A stretch of 45,525 nucleotides of DNA from positions 1 to 45,525 of the forward strand of contig CAJTWE010000020.1 of assembly GCA_910579955.1 (NCBI GenBank), in the 5' to 3' direction. The notes beneath the pieces are model-generated. The model saw nothing but the letters and a program-made list of their open reading frames with translations. It made no database searches and was not told the DNA's origin. The position numbers and the translations under genes are program-made. The DNA is from an uncultured Ruminococcus sp. (GTDB lineage: Bacteria; Bacillota; Clostridia; Oscillospirales; Ruminococcaceae). The number at the start of each line of letters is the position of its first letter. Within the stretch, counting starts at the first letter, position 1. Shown here one piece after another: positions 7,945 to 16,337 of this stretch.

Positions 7945-8913
7945 TTAAGCTTTAGTAAGAATATGAACAGCGTCATTCATAATGGTACGGAATCCTGTCT
8001 GGAGAGAAACTGTAATAGTAGACATCTGATTATCAATAAGCTTGTCAGTTTCCATGATAATATCAGTGCCTGTTACCATTTCAAGGGCAAAATCCTTGTC
8101 TATGCCGATAATAGTCTTATCGTCAAGCTGAGCTGTTTTCAGGATACGTGCACCAAATGGCAGCATAGCTTCACCGGGATTTTCGGAAGAGCTTTCCAGC
8201 ATCTGATCCATAGTAAGGATTTCAGCCAGAATGGCAGGAGATGCAAGAACAGTATTAAGATTAAAGTCCTTAAACTTGCCGCAGAGCTTAGCAAGATCGT
8301 TGTATGCAAAATTAGAGCCGGCAGCAGCAGTAGAAGAACCTGCACTGGATTTCAGAACTGTAACAGCTGCTTTGACAACAGCATTGCCGAGCTTTACACC
8401 TACACTTTTGAGCATAACAGCTAAAACGTCAAGTCTCTGCTTGCGAACAGCCTCATATGAGATATGTATAGCACGAGCGTATTTGTTAAGAGAAAGCGGA
8501 GAGTTGTTTTCAGTGATCTTGGTAATAGGCAGAGCGTTTGTCTGTGCTGTCACACTGTCATATGAAACATTATCATCAATAGCGCAGCCCATATACTGAG
8601 AAGAGCAGCATTCTGTATTTACAGCTGAAATATCAGACAGTACTGAGCTGTCAATACCCTGACGTATAGCTCTGCGTATAAATTCAGGAAAAAGCACAGC
8701 GCTTTCTGTAGAGGTAAAGAACTTCTCCACACGGTCGCAATCAGCTCCGCTGATACGTATGTCAAATCTTTTCAGCTGACGTTCATAAGCGTCAAGCTTT
8801 TCAAGAGGTGTGTCGATATACTGATTAGAGGGGTCAAGAGCCTCCAGAGCCTCAGTAAAGCTCTTATTTGACAGATGGTAAAGACCCTTTTCAAGACGAA
8901 CATTATTATACAT
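7945..8913 (-). CDS. Phage major capsid protein (HK97-fold type)
   Basis: 322 residues from the ATG at 8913 (AAAGGAG upstream). Size and layout match HK97-fold major capsid proteins: a charged N-terminal region (to about residue 100), a middle with INKYARAIHISYEAVRKQ-like helix (NKYARAIHISYEAVRKQ), and a C-terminal A-domain with LNTVLASPAILAEIL and MLPFGARILKTAQL, ending in a strand and helix. The neighbouring portal, protease and terminase genes make the capsid assignment strong. A distant relation to encapsulins exists for the fold, but the packaging and portal genes argue for a phage shell. The frame is intact. Confidence 0.7.
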   Translation of the reverse strand: MYNNVRLEKGLYHLSNKSFTEALEALDPSNQYIDTPLEKLDAYERQLKRFDIRISGADCDRVEKFFTSTESAVLFPEFIRRAIRQGIDSSVLSDISAVNTECCSSQYMGCAIDDNVSYDSVTAQTNALPITKITENNSPLSLNKYARAIHISYEAVRKQRLDVLAVMLKSVGVKLGNAVVKAAVTVLKSSAGSSTAAAGSNFAYNDLAKLCGKFKDFNLNTVLASPAILAEILTMDQMLESSSENPGEAMLPFGARILKTAQLDDKTIIGIDKDFALEMVTGTDIIMETDKLIDNQMSTITVSLQTGFRTIMNDAVHILTKA

Positions 8914-8970
8914 AAAATTACTCCTTTCAAAATTAAGACGAACTAAGATTAAGATTTACAAAATTTAAAG

Positions 8971-10131
8971 TTAAACAGCCTCGAGCTGTTTTTCGATTTC
9001 CATAGCCTGAGCATTTCTCAGTCTTGCCAGAGCAAGCTCCGTTTCATCCTGTAAGCTTATATTGCTCCACACAACCTCTACTTCGGCATCTGAACCGTTG
9101 AGCCTGAGGAATGTCTCGCCTATTTTAGATAATACAGGTGTGATAAGTCGCCTGTAATATTCAAGCTCTGATGTGAGAATATCAGCCTGCTGCGTGCTCA
9201 TTCTTTCAGTTGAGCTCCAGTTAAGTCCAAGCAAAAATGGAGGTATTGAAAGCTTAGCGATCATCTGTTCCAGAAGCTGTCTTACAGGAATTTCTGTAGA
9301 CATAAGCTGGTTTTCAGCACCTATTACCTTTATTTCCACATCTCCTGCGCAAATAAAATCTCTTACATCACCGTAGGAGGCAGCATCCATGCCGTCGCTC
9401 CACTCTCTTGCAATAGCCGCAGCACGTTCGCTTGCATAAGCTCTGTCAGAGGGATCGTTTCCCGGCTTATACACAACGGCATAACGAACATTTCCGCATC
9501 TGTCATAATTTTGACCAATGCATTCATAGATTCGAAGCAGTATATCCGACAGTGACGGCAAGCCACGAAGCAGCGATGTTCCGTAGATTTCTCCGGCAGC
9601 GGGAGAAAGTGCTGTAAAGAGAATTCTTTCTGGATGCGGAAGAGGCATCATCTCGTCGCAGCTTTCTTTTTTGGGATAGAAAAAATTGCAGCTTCCGGGA
9701 TTTTTGTCGGGCTTTACAATAACTTCATCAGGCTCAGCGCATATTAGTGCAGAAATACTCCTTGTCTTAGGATCAATGCACATTTCACCCAGAGCGTTTC
9801 CGAAAGTTATCATGCTGTCAAGATAAATATCTGCAAATGCTTGAAGTGAACTCATAGCAGCGCCTACAGGTACATTTTTGCAGAAGTAGTCAAGGCGCTT
9901 CTGAAATGCAGCGTCACTGCATTTTAACTCAAAGCTGCCAGTCAGACGTACTATTTTCTGAATTGCAGCATCCAGAATAGGTACAGCATGTCTGAGATTT
10001 CTGTAAAGCTTTATTTCATGTATTCCATTATTACAGCTCATAGGCTTGTCCATTCTGCGTCTCGGTGCAGAATACAGAAGCTGCTGATTTTTAGGCTTTA
10101 CCGGCAGATCTTTTTTACGAAATAAACTCAT
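8971..10131 (-). CDS. Phage portal protein
   Basis: 386 residues; the ATG at 10131 directly follows the terminase stop, and its AGGAGG lies inside the end of that gene. The protein opens with a helix (HAVPILDAAIQKIVRLTGSF) and has the portal core: FADIYLDSMITFGNALGEM, a strand-rich clip region, then LLRIYECIGQNYDRCGNVRY and the late helix PPFLLGLNWSSTERMSTQQ, all typical of HK97/SPP1-type portals. Portals form the dodecameric DNA channel at the capsid vertex and dock the terminase. It is at the short end for the family (usually about 400-500). No frameshift seen. Confidence 0.82.
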   Translation of the reverse strand: MSLFRKKDLPVKPKNQQLLYSAPRRRMDKPMSCNNGIHEIKLYRNLRHAVPILDAAIQKIVRLTGSFELKCSDAAFQKRLDYFCKNVPVGAAMSSLQAFADIYLDSMITFGNALGEMCIDPKTRSISALICAEPDEVIVKPDKNPGSCNFFYPKKESCDEMMPLPHPERILFTALSPAAGEIYGTSLLRGLPSLSDILLRIYECIGQNYDRCGNVRYAVVYKPGNDPSDRAYASERAAAIAREWSDGMDAASYGDVRDFICAGDVEIKVIGAENQLMSTEIPVRQLLEQMIAKLSIPPFLLGLNWSSTERMSTQQADILTSELEYYRRLITPVLSKIGETFLRLNGSDAEVEVVWSNISLQDETELALARLRNAQAMEIEKQLEAV

Positions 10132-11415
10132 TTACATCCTCCTTTCTGTGTTTTTATTATGATGACGTTTAGCGCTGCAAGCGAAGAAACCGCCTGTCTT
10201 ATCACCTGCGATCTCCGACATTACAAAATATCGCATGTCATCCATTGCATGGTCATTTTCTTTTTTGGGGGCATCGCTGCAAGCATCTTGATCCCAACAG
10301 TAGAGAGAAAATTCTCTGATAATATCACGGCATGAAGGAGAGATCATAATTTTTCCCGAAGAAATAGCCTCACTTGTCCGCTGAATGCCTATCAGCACAC
10401 GGTTATCAGCTCGAAGAACCTTAAACCTTCCGTGCCTTTCGATACAAGCTATCATACTTGCGGCAGATGGGTCTATTATCACATTTTTAATGGGAAGATC
10501 ACCGGCGAGATTACAAAGCTCTCTGTAATGTTCTTCATCTGTACGGGAAATACCCTCTTTTCTTGCATCATAGTAATATTCTTTTAGTCTGTACCAAATG
10601 TCTCCGCATTTTCCCCAAAGACCAAAGGAGGATGGATTTACAGTACCATAATCGCATGATATGCAGTATTCTGTACAGGCTTCGGATGGTTCTTTGAGAT
10701 GTATCCTTTTGCTGAACATAGGATATATAAGTCCGCCTATGCGTGTCCATTTTCCAAGAACGAATCTGTCATAAAATACGCCGGAGTAAAGCCGTTCATA
10801 TCTTTTGCGTATCTCATTTGTAAGAGAGGGGTTGTCGTTCATTGTAAAATGCAGATAGAGGACGTTTTTCTCCTCTGTTTTTTTTATCCATTCACGATAA
10901 AACCAGTGTGAAGGATTTTCTGGGTTACAGTTGAACCACAGCTTAGAGCCGGTGACAGAACATCTTGCAAGAGCTTGCTCTACGAACGAGCGTGGCATAA
11001 GCGCTACCTCGTCAAGGAGTATGCCTGAAAGAGTTATACCCTGAATAAGAGCGGCGCTGCTTTCATCCTTGCCTCCGAAAAAGTAGAATCTGCCAGAACC
11101 CATTCCCTCCATAGAAATATCCGCATAATTTGCACCGGTTCGTTCTCTGCACGAAAACCCAAGACTTGTCAGAGTACGCAGAAGCGGTGTTACAACATTT
11201 CTTTTCAGTGATGTTACAGTTTTTCCGCATATGGCAAAATCTGCATCTTCAAATTTCGTAACAGCCCACAGTACAAATCCCAGAGACATACAGAGCGTTT
11301 TTCCGCTTCTGACTGCACCATCACAAATTATAGCGTCAAATCCGGCAGTTTCAGGTTCAGCCCACCATGTCAGAGCTGTTTTTTGTTTCTGAGAAAATGG
11401 TTTAAACATCATCAT
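10132..11415 (-). CDS. Phage terminase large subunit
   Basis: 427 residues, taking the first of three tandem ATGs at 11415, which has AGGAG six bases upstream; a frame from 11436 lacks a site. The ATPase domain has Walker A GAVRSGKT (residues 33-40) and Walker B GILLDEVALMP. The C-terminal nuclease domain shows acidic strands (YCISCDYGTVNP and NVIIDPSAASM). This is the PBSX/Terminase_3 type that packages DNA into preformed heads through the portal. It overlaps the small-subunit gene by 14 bases, and the portal gene starts immediately after. All key motifs are present, so the packaging motor looks functional. Confidence 0.9.
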   Translation of the reverse strand: MMMFKPFSQKQKTALTWWAEPETAGFDAIICDGAVRSGKTLCMSLGFVLWAVTKFEDADFAICGKTVTSLKRNVVTPLLRTLTSLGFSCRERTGANYADISMEGMGSGRFYFFGGKDESSAALIQGITLSGILLDEVALMPRSFVEQALARCSVTGSKLWFNCNPENPSHWFYREWIKKTEEKNVLYLHFTMNDNPSLTNEIRKRYERLYSGVFYDRFVLGKWTRIGGLIYPMFSKRIHLKEPSEACTEYCISCDYGTVNPSSFGLWGKCGDIWYRLKEYYYDARKEGISRTDEEHYRELCNLAGDLPIKNVIIDPSAASMIACIERHGRFKVLRADNRVLIGIQRTSEAISSGKIMISPSCRDIIREFSLYCWDQDACSDAPKKENDHAMDDMRYFVMSEIAGDKTGGFFACSAKRHHNKNTERRM

Positions 11416-11884
11416 TATCAGCTCCTGCCAGTGCATTCAAAAGGCTCTTAGCAGCAGCTCTCTGATCAGCACTTCCTGCATATTCCATCATTTTTTCGAG
11501 CGCCTTTTGTCTGTCGAAGAGCTTTACCTCCACACCGCCGCCCTTTACACGTTTTATTTCCGAGACATTGTAAAGGTCAAGCTTTTTAAGCTCTTCTTCA
11601 TTTGGAGGTTCATCACCGACAACCAGTAAAGCAGCGTCACGTGCATCTCCGAATGCAAGTCTCTCAAGTCCAGACATTACCTGACTTTTAGCTTCGGCAG
11701 AAAAAAGCAGCCGCAGTTCTGAGGTAAGCCGGCAGTACTTCTTTTTTCTGAGAACGTTTATGCCCCACACCAGAGCGTCATCACGTTCACAGCCTGCCAT
11801 AATAGCAGCTTCGGCGATATTGCCAAGTTTTGCGTAACAGCAGCAAAATTTAACTGCCATTTCGTCTTTGATGATAAGAACCAA
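11402..11884 (-). CDS. Phage terminase small subunit
   Basis: About 160 residues. The N-terminal pattern KFCCCYAKLGNIAEAAIMAG is the DNA-binding helix-turn-helix of Terminase_2-type small subunits, which recognise the packaging site; the C-terminus has RQKALEKMMEYA and AAAKSLLNALAG helices. The start is unclear: the AGGAG at about 11885-11889 sits directly against an in-frame TTG (11884), the first ATG is at 11860 (23 bases away), and the codon at ideal spacing is ATC (11875). The coordinates give the longest frame. It is the first gene of the phage-derived block and overlaps the large subunit. Confidence 0.75.
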   Translation of the reverse strand: MVLIIKDEMAVKFCCCYAKLGNIAEAAIMAGCERDDALVWGINVLRKKKYCRLTSELRLLFSAEAKSQVMSGLERLAFGDARDAALLVVGDEPPNEEELKKLDLYNVSEIKRVKGGGVEVKLFDRQKALEKMMEYAGSADQRAAAKSLLNALAGADNDDV

Positions 11885-11952
11885 CTCCTTTCTTTAAGGT
11901 ATATTTTTAATTATTTCAAAAACCTCCTTTCAAACATAGTCCCGACAAAACA

Positions 11953-11980
11953 AAAACTTGAAGTAAAAACTTCAAGTTTT
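11953..11980. terminator. Hairpin upstream of the phage-derived block
   Basis: AAAACTTGAAG (11953-11963) pairs perfectly with CTTCAAGTTTT (11970-11980), with T-rich sequence beyond it on the minus strand. It lies between the atp terminator and terS and would block remaining read-through or attenuate a leader. A strong AGGAGG at about 11925-11935 further down has no usable ATG after it. Confidence 0.6.
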
Positions 11981-12009
11981 AGAAAAAAGTTTTTTCAAAA
12001 CCGCCTTTT

Positions 12010-12038
12010 TGTATCATTGCACAAAAACGCAGTGTTAA
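12010..12038 (-). promoter_or_regulatory. Possible promoter of the phage-derived block
   Basis: On the minus strand TTAACA (12033-12038), a 17-bp spacer and GATACA (12010-12015). The -35 is close to consensus and the -10 is poor. The hairpin at 11953-11980 would lie in its leader. Tentative. Confidence 0.3.
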
Positions 12039-12055
12039 ATTGCTCTGTATATATA

Positions 12056-12093
12056 AAAAGCGCTGCTGCAATTTTACTTGCAACAGCGCTTTT
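12056..12093 (-). terminator. Terminator of the ATP synthase operon
   Basis: AAAAGCGCTGCTGCAA (12056-12071) pairs with TTGCAACAGCGCTTTT (12078-12093) with one mismatch. On the minus strand a T-rich run follows. It lies 12 bases after the atpC stop. Confidence 0.9.
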
Positions 12094-12104
12094 AATTTTA
12101 TTTT

Positions 12105-12521
12105 TTATATTTCATGATTATGTCGTCTGGAAACCTTAAGTCTGTTCATGGCTCTGTTAAGTGCCGCCTGAGTGTGATAATACTGCATTATGCCTTGTTT
12201 CTGTTCCATAAGCTCTTTAGCTCTTTCAGCAGCTTCCTCAGCACGTTTTATATCTATCTCATCAGGCAGTTCAATAGCGTCGCCGAGTATAAGTACATAA
12301 TCCTTGCGCACCTCGGCAAAACCTTCACTTATGGCACAGTAACGCCACTCACCGTCAACCTTATATTTTATCTCACCGGGTTCTATTACTGTTATAAGTG
12401 TTTCGTGTCCCGGAAGTATACCCATAAGTCCGTCACTTGCAGGATATACAAGATGCTCGCATTCTCCGACATAAAAAGGTCTGTCAGATGCCAGCAGCTC
12501 TAAATGAAAGGTTTTAGCCAT
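12105..12521 (-). CDS. atpC: ATP synthase F1 epsilon subunit
   Basis: 138 residues from the ATG at 12521, overlapping the atpD stop by 8 bases. The N-terminal beta-sandwich is clear (FHLELLASDRPFYVGECEHL, then GLMGILPGHETLIT), followed by EFAEVRK-like strands and a C-terminal two-helix hairpin (KRAEEAAERAKELMEQKQ and TQAALNRAMNRLKVSRR). The epsilon subunit is part of the central rotor and can inhibit ATP hydrolysis through its C-terminal helices, which are complete here. It is the last gene of the operon, followed at once by a strong terminator. Confidence 0.95.
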   Translation of the reverse strand: MAKTFHLELLASDRPFYVGECEHLVYPASDGLMGILPGHETLITVIEPGEIKYKVDGEWRYCAISEGFAEVRKDYVLILGDAIELPDEIDIKRAEEAAERAKELMEQKQGIMQYYHTQAALNRAMNRLKVSRRHNHEI

Positions 12522-13914
12522 TTAAACCGACCTCCGTTTTGGAACGTTCTATGACTTCATCAATAGTTCCTGCCATAAAGAATGCATTTTCAGGATAGTC
12601 ATCCATTTCTCCGTCAACTATCATTCTAAAGCCTCTTACAGTTTCCTCAACAGGTACATACTTACCAGCCTGACCCGTAAATACTTCCGCTACATGGAAC
12701 GGCTGAGACAGGAACTTCTGAACCTTTCTCGCTCTGAAAACAGCAATTTTATCGTTCTCGTCCAGTTCTTCCATACCAAGAATTGCAATAATATCTTGAA
12801 GCTCTTTGTATCTCTGTAAAAGCTCCTGAACCTTTCTTGCTACTCTGTAATGCTCTTCGCCTACAATGTCTGGTTCAAGGATTCTTGACGTAGATTCAAG
12901 CGGATCTACCGCAGGGTAGATACCCTGTTCAACGATTTTTCTTGAAAGTACCGTAGTAGCGTCAAGATGTGCAAATGTAGTAGCCGGTGCTGGGTCTGTA
13001 AGGTCGTCCGCAGGGACGTATACAGCCTGAACTGAGGTGATAGAGCCATTTTTAGTGGAAGTGATTCTCTCCTGAAGCTCGCCAAGTTCATTTGCAAGAG
13101 TTGGCTGGTATCCTACCGCAGAAGGCATTCTTCCCAGAAGTGCGGAAACCTCTGAACCTGCCTGAATGTATCTGAAAATATTATCAATGAACAAAAGTAC
13201 GTCCTGATGACTTTGGTCACGGAAATATTCTGCCATTGTAAGTCCTGTTTGAGCTACACGCATTCTTGATCCCGGCGGTTCGTTCATCTGACCGAACACA
13301 AGTGCTGTTTTGTTTATAACACCCGATTCCATCATTTCATGCCAAAGGTCGTTACCTTCTCTGGAACGTTCGCCCACTCCGGTAAATATGGAATATCCTC
13401 CGTGTTCAGTTGCAACGTTTCTGATAAGTTCCTGAATAAGAACCGTTTTGCCTACGCCGGCACCGCCGAAAAGTCCAATCTTACCGCCCTTTGCATACGG
13501 TGCAAGAAGGTCGATTACCTTGATGCCTGTTTCCAGCATGAGTGTAACAGGACTTTGATCACGGAAAGACGGAGCGTCTCTGTGGATCTCCCATCTCATG
13601 TCAGTCTGAACAGGTCCTTTATTATCAATAGTTTCACCTAAAACGTTAAACATTCTTCCGAGTGTGGCTGGGCCTACAGGAACTTTTATCGGACCGCCTG
13701 TATTTATAACCTCCATGCCCTTTGTAAAGCCGTCAGTTGAAGAAAGACAAATGCAGCGAACTACACCGTTTCCCATATGCTGCATGACTTCCATAACGCA
13801 GTCCTTACCATCATGGTCGATAACGAGTGCGTCACGTATCATAGGCATATTGCCTACTTCAAATTCTACATCTACAACAGGGCCGAGAATCTGTACTATT
13901 TTACCCTTATTCAT
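12514..13914 (-). CDS. atpD: ATP synthase F1 beta subunit
   Basis: 466 residues from the ATG at 13914 (AGGAGG nine bases upstream), overlapping the atpG stop by one base. The catalytic subunit: P-loop GGAGVGKTVLIQELI, the GERSREGNDL segment with the catalytic Glu-Arg pair, DNIFRYIQAGSEVSALLGRMPSA split over the Walker B region, and the DELSEED-like helix (here near GMEELDENDK). Length is standard. All residues needed for ATP synthesis appear present. Confidence 0.97.
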   Translation of the reverse strand: MNKGKIVQILGPVVDVEFEVGNMPMIRDALVIDHDGKDCVMEVMQHMGNGVVRCICLSSTDGFTKGMEVINTGGPIKVPVGPATLGRMFNVLGETIDNKGPVQTDMRWEIHRDAPSFRDQSPVTLMLETGIKVIDLLAPYAKGGKIGLFGGAGVGKTVLIQELIRNVATEHGGYSIFTGVGERSREGNDLWHEMMESGVINKTALVFGQMNEPPGSRMRVAQTGLTMAEYFRDQSHQDVLLFIDNIFRYIQAGSEVSALLGRMPSAVGYQPTLANELGELQERITSTKNGSITSVQAVYVPADDLTDPAPATTFAHLDATTVLSRKIVEQGIYPAVDPLESTSRILEPDIVGEEHYRVARKVQELLQRYKELQDIIAILGMEELDENDKIAVFRARKVQKFLSQPFHVAEVFTGQAGKYVPVEETVRGFRMIVDGEMDDYPENAFFMAGTIDEVIERSKTEVGLNG

Positions 13915-14825
13915 TAGAAATTACCTCCTGAGTTCTGTGCTTCGCTTCCGCTGCAAATCTCTGTTATCTCCTGAGTGATGGCCGCCTGTCTTGCACGATT
14001 ATATTGCAGAGAAAGTGTGTGCAGCATATCCTTGGCACTGGTGGTAGCTGAATCCATTGCGCTCATACGAGCCTGCTGTTCTGAGCAGAATGATTCGATC
14101 ATTGCGCCGTAAATCAAACCTTTCATAAAATTAGGGATAAGATGGCGCATAACGGCCTCAATATTAGGATAAAACTCAGCTTCATGATGTTTGGTAATAT
14201 CATCGTCGCTTTTTACAAAGTGCGTAACATCCAGCGGAAGTATTTGCTGAACCTTTACTTCATATTCAGAAGAGCCCTGCATATCGGTATAAACAATGTA
14301 AACGTCATCGACTTCGCCCTTATGAAAACGCTCCAGAACCTCTTCGGCAATGCTTCTTGCACGGTATAGTGTTGGATTTTGTGTGGTGTAGAAAAAGCTT
14401 TTGTCAAGGGTAACATTATCTTTTTTGTCCAGTCTCTGGAAGTACATTCTTCCTACCTGACCCATGACAGACAAGTAATTCATACCCGTATCGCTTATCA
14501 TTGACTCAGCCTTTGCTATAACATTGTGATTATACGCACCGCACATACCCTTATCGGCTGTTATTACAATAATCAGCTTACTGCGTTTTTCAGTGGGAAT
14601 ATGGAGTCTTTTGTCGAAGAATTTAAGCTCATCGGCTTCTTCAGGCATTCTTGAAAGTATACTCCTCATAGCGTACAGGAGTTTTTCAAAATACGGCTCT
14701 GTTGCATCCAGATCTTTTCTTGCCTTTTTAAGCTTTGATGATGAAATGAGGTACATTGCGTTTGTGATTTTTTTAATGTCGCTTACGCTTTTTATACGCT
14801 CCTTTATCTCATGCATATTAGCCAT
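13914..14825 (-). CDS. atpG: ATP synthase F1 gamma subunit
   Basis: 303 residues from the ATG at 14825, with GGTGAG upstream and the atpA stop one base away. The N-terminal helix HEIKERIKSVSDIKKITNAM and C-terminal helix with ARMSAMDSATTSAKDML are the coiled-coil shaft that turns inside the alpha/beta ring; the middle has the usual Rossmann-like domain (LIIVITADKGMCGAYN). Length is normal (about 285-305). Nothing unusual seen. Confidence 0.95.
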   Translation of the reverse strand: MANMHEIKERIKSVSDIKKITNAMYLISSSKLKKARKDLDATEPYFEKLLYAMRSILSRMPEEADELKFFDKRLHIPTEKRSKLIIVITADKGMCGAYNHNVIAKAESMISDTGMNYLSVMGQVGRMYFQRLDKKDNVTLDKSFFYTTQNPTLYRARSIAEEVLERFHKGEVDDVYIVYTDMQGSSEYEVKVQQILPLDVTHFVKSDDDITKHHEAEFYPNIEAVMRHLIPNFMKGLIYGAMIESFCSEQQARMSAMDSATTSAKDMLHTLSLQYNRARQAAITQEITEICSGSEAQNSGGNF

Positions 14826-14826
14826 A

Positions 14827-16332
14827 TCAGCTCACCTGCTTTTTATATTCAAGAGTGATATTTATTATCTCAGAGAGCTGTTCGTCTGAGAGAGTACCCT
14901 TTGTCTGTATAAAATCTGCCAGCTCATTGTGATTTGCTTTTATATAATTTATAAGACCGTTTCTGAATTCGGGTATATTTTTTACAGGGATATCGTCAAG
15001 GCAGCCCTTTGAAGATGCAGCCAAAATCACAACCTGCTCCCAAAGAGGAATAGGATTATAAAGCGGCTGTTTCAGAAGCTCCATAAGTACGTGACCGTGA
15101 TCGAGCATAGCCTGTGTTGCAGGGTCGAGATCCGAACTGAACTGAGTAAATACTTCAAGTTCTCTGAACTGTGCAAGGTCGATACGCATTTTTCCGGATA
15201 CCTTTTTCATAGCCTTTGTCTGAGCAGCGCCGCCTACACGGCTTACAGACAGACCAACGTTTACAGCAGGACGCATACCTGCATTAAATAGCTCTGATTC
15301 AAGGAATATCTGACCATCTGTAATAGAAATTACATTTGTAGGAATATATGCGGAAACGTCTCCTGCCTGAGTTTCAATAATAGGCAGAGCGGTAATACTG
15401 CCGCCGCCGTGTGCTTCATCAAGACGGCATGAACGTTCAAGAAGTCTAGAATGAAGATAGAATACGTCGCCCGGATAAGCCTCACGTCCCGGTGGTCTGT
15501 GGAGCAGAAGAGACATTGTACGATAAGCTACAGCGTGCTTTGAAAGATCGTCATATACAATAAGGACGTCCTTGCCCTGATCCAAGAAATATTCAGCCAC
15601 AGCAGTACCGGAATATGGAGCGATATACTGTACAGGAGCAGGTTCGCTGGCAGAAGCAGCCATAACTATAGTATAATCCATAGCGCCGTGCTTTTTCAGC
15701 ATAGAGACAACCTTTGCAACAGTAGAGGATTTCTGACCGATCGCAACGTATATACAGATAACGTCCTTGCCCTTCTGGTTAATAATAGTATCAACAGCAA
15801 AAGAAGTTTTTCCCGTTTGTCTGTCGCCTATAATAAGTTCACGCTGACCTCTGCCTATCGGGAACATTGAATCTATAGAAAGTATACCTGTTTGCAGTGA
15901 AACTGAGACAGATTTTCTGTCTGCAACGCCTGCTGCTTCACGTTCTATAGGATAAAAATCCGCTGCAATGATATCAGGGCCGCCATCAATAGCATTACCA
16001 AGTGCGCTTACAACACGTCCCATCATGCTTTCAGATACTCCGATACCGGCACGTTTTTTAGTACGTATTACCTGAGAGCCTTCTGTAATACCACGATCGC
16101 TTCCCAGCATAACAACGCCCACGGTTTTAGATTCAATATTCTGTACGATTCCTCGTGTACCGTTTTCAAATTCCACAAGTTCACCGTACATAACCTTTTG
16201 CAGACCAAATACAGTAGCGATACCATCGCCTGCACGCACTACTGTACCAGTCTCCATAAGTGCTGACTTACGGTCAAAATCCGCAATTTCACTTTTCAGC
16301 ACAGAAATAATATCACTGGCATTCATTGACAT
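14827..16332 (-). CDS. atpA: ATP synthase F1 alpha subunit
   Basis: 501 residues. The ATG at 16332 is chosen because GGAGG lies eight bases upstream; a GTG at 16341 would overlap atpH and that site. P-loop GDRQTGKTSFAVDTII, the VYDDLSKHAVAYRTMSLLL segment (the usual DDLSKQA motif with His for Gln) and RPPGREAYPGDVFYLHSRLLER are all present, as is the C-terminal helical domain. Non-catalytic nucleotide-binding subunit of the F1 hexamer. Standard length. Confidence 0.96.
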   Translation of the reverse strand: MSMNASDIISVLKSEIADFDRKSALMETGTVVRAGDGIATVFGLQKVMYGELVEFENGTRGIVQNIESKTVGVVMLGSDRGITEGSQVIRTKKRAGIGVSESMMGRVVSALGNAIDGGPDIIAADFYPIEREAAGVADRKSVSVSLQTGILSIDSMFPIGRGQRELIIGDRQTGKTSFAVDTIINQKGKDVICIYVAIGQKSSTVAKVVSMLKKHGAMDYTIVMAASASEPAPVQYIAPYSGTAVAEYFLDQGKDVLIVYDDLSKHAVAYRTMSLLLHRPPGREAYPGDVFYLHSRLLERSCRLDEAHGGGSITALPIIETQAGDVSAYIPTNVISITDGQIFLESELFNAGMRPAVNVGLSVSRVGGAAQTKAMKKVSGKMRIDLAQFRELEVFTQFSSDLDPATQAMLDHGHVLMELLKQPLYNPIPLWEQVVILAASSKGCLDDIPVKNIPEFRNGLINYIKANHNELADFIQTKGTLSDEQLSEIINITLEYKKQVS

Positions 16333-16337
16333 TGCCG

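Larger units (their letters stand above)
4912..11884 (-). mobile_element. Phage-derived head/packaging block, tail-poor
   Basis: Nine tightly packed minus-strand genes run terS, terL, portal, capsid, protease, connector-like, tail-terminator-like, unknown beta-rich and hub-like. All are open with good ribosome binding sites; several overlap. There is no integrase, repressor/replication region, tape measure, lysin or holin in the block or next to it, and no flanking attachment-like repeat was found. It sits between the atp terminator and feoA, both chromosomal. Most likely a decayed or domesticated prophage remnant, possibly maintained for a function of its own. Confidence 0.75.

Noticed and set aside
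7945..8913. Encapsulin nanocompartment gene
   Set aside because: Terminase, portal and prohead protease genes are adjacent and no cargo gene with a loading peptide is visible; a phage shell is simpler.
4912..11884. An active, complete prophage
   Set aside because: No integrase, replication, tape-measure, lysis genes or attachment repeats are seen in or next to the block.
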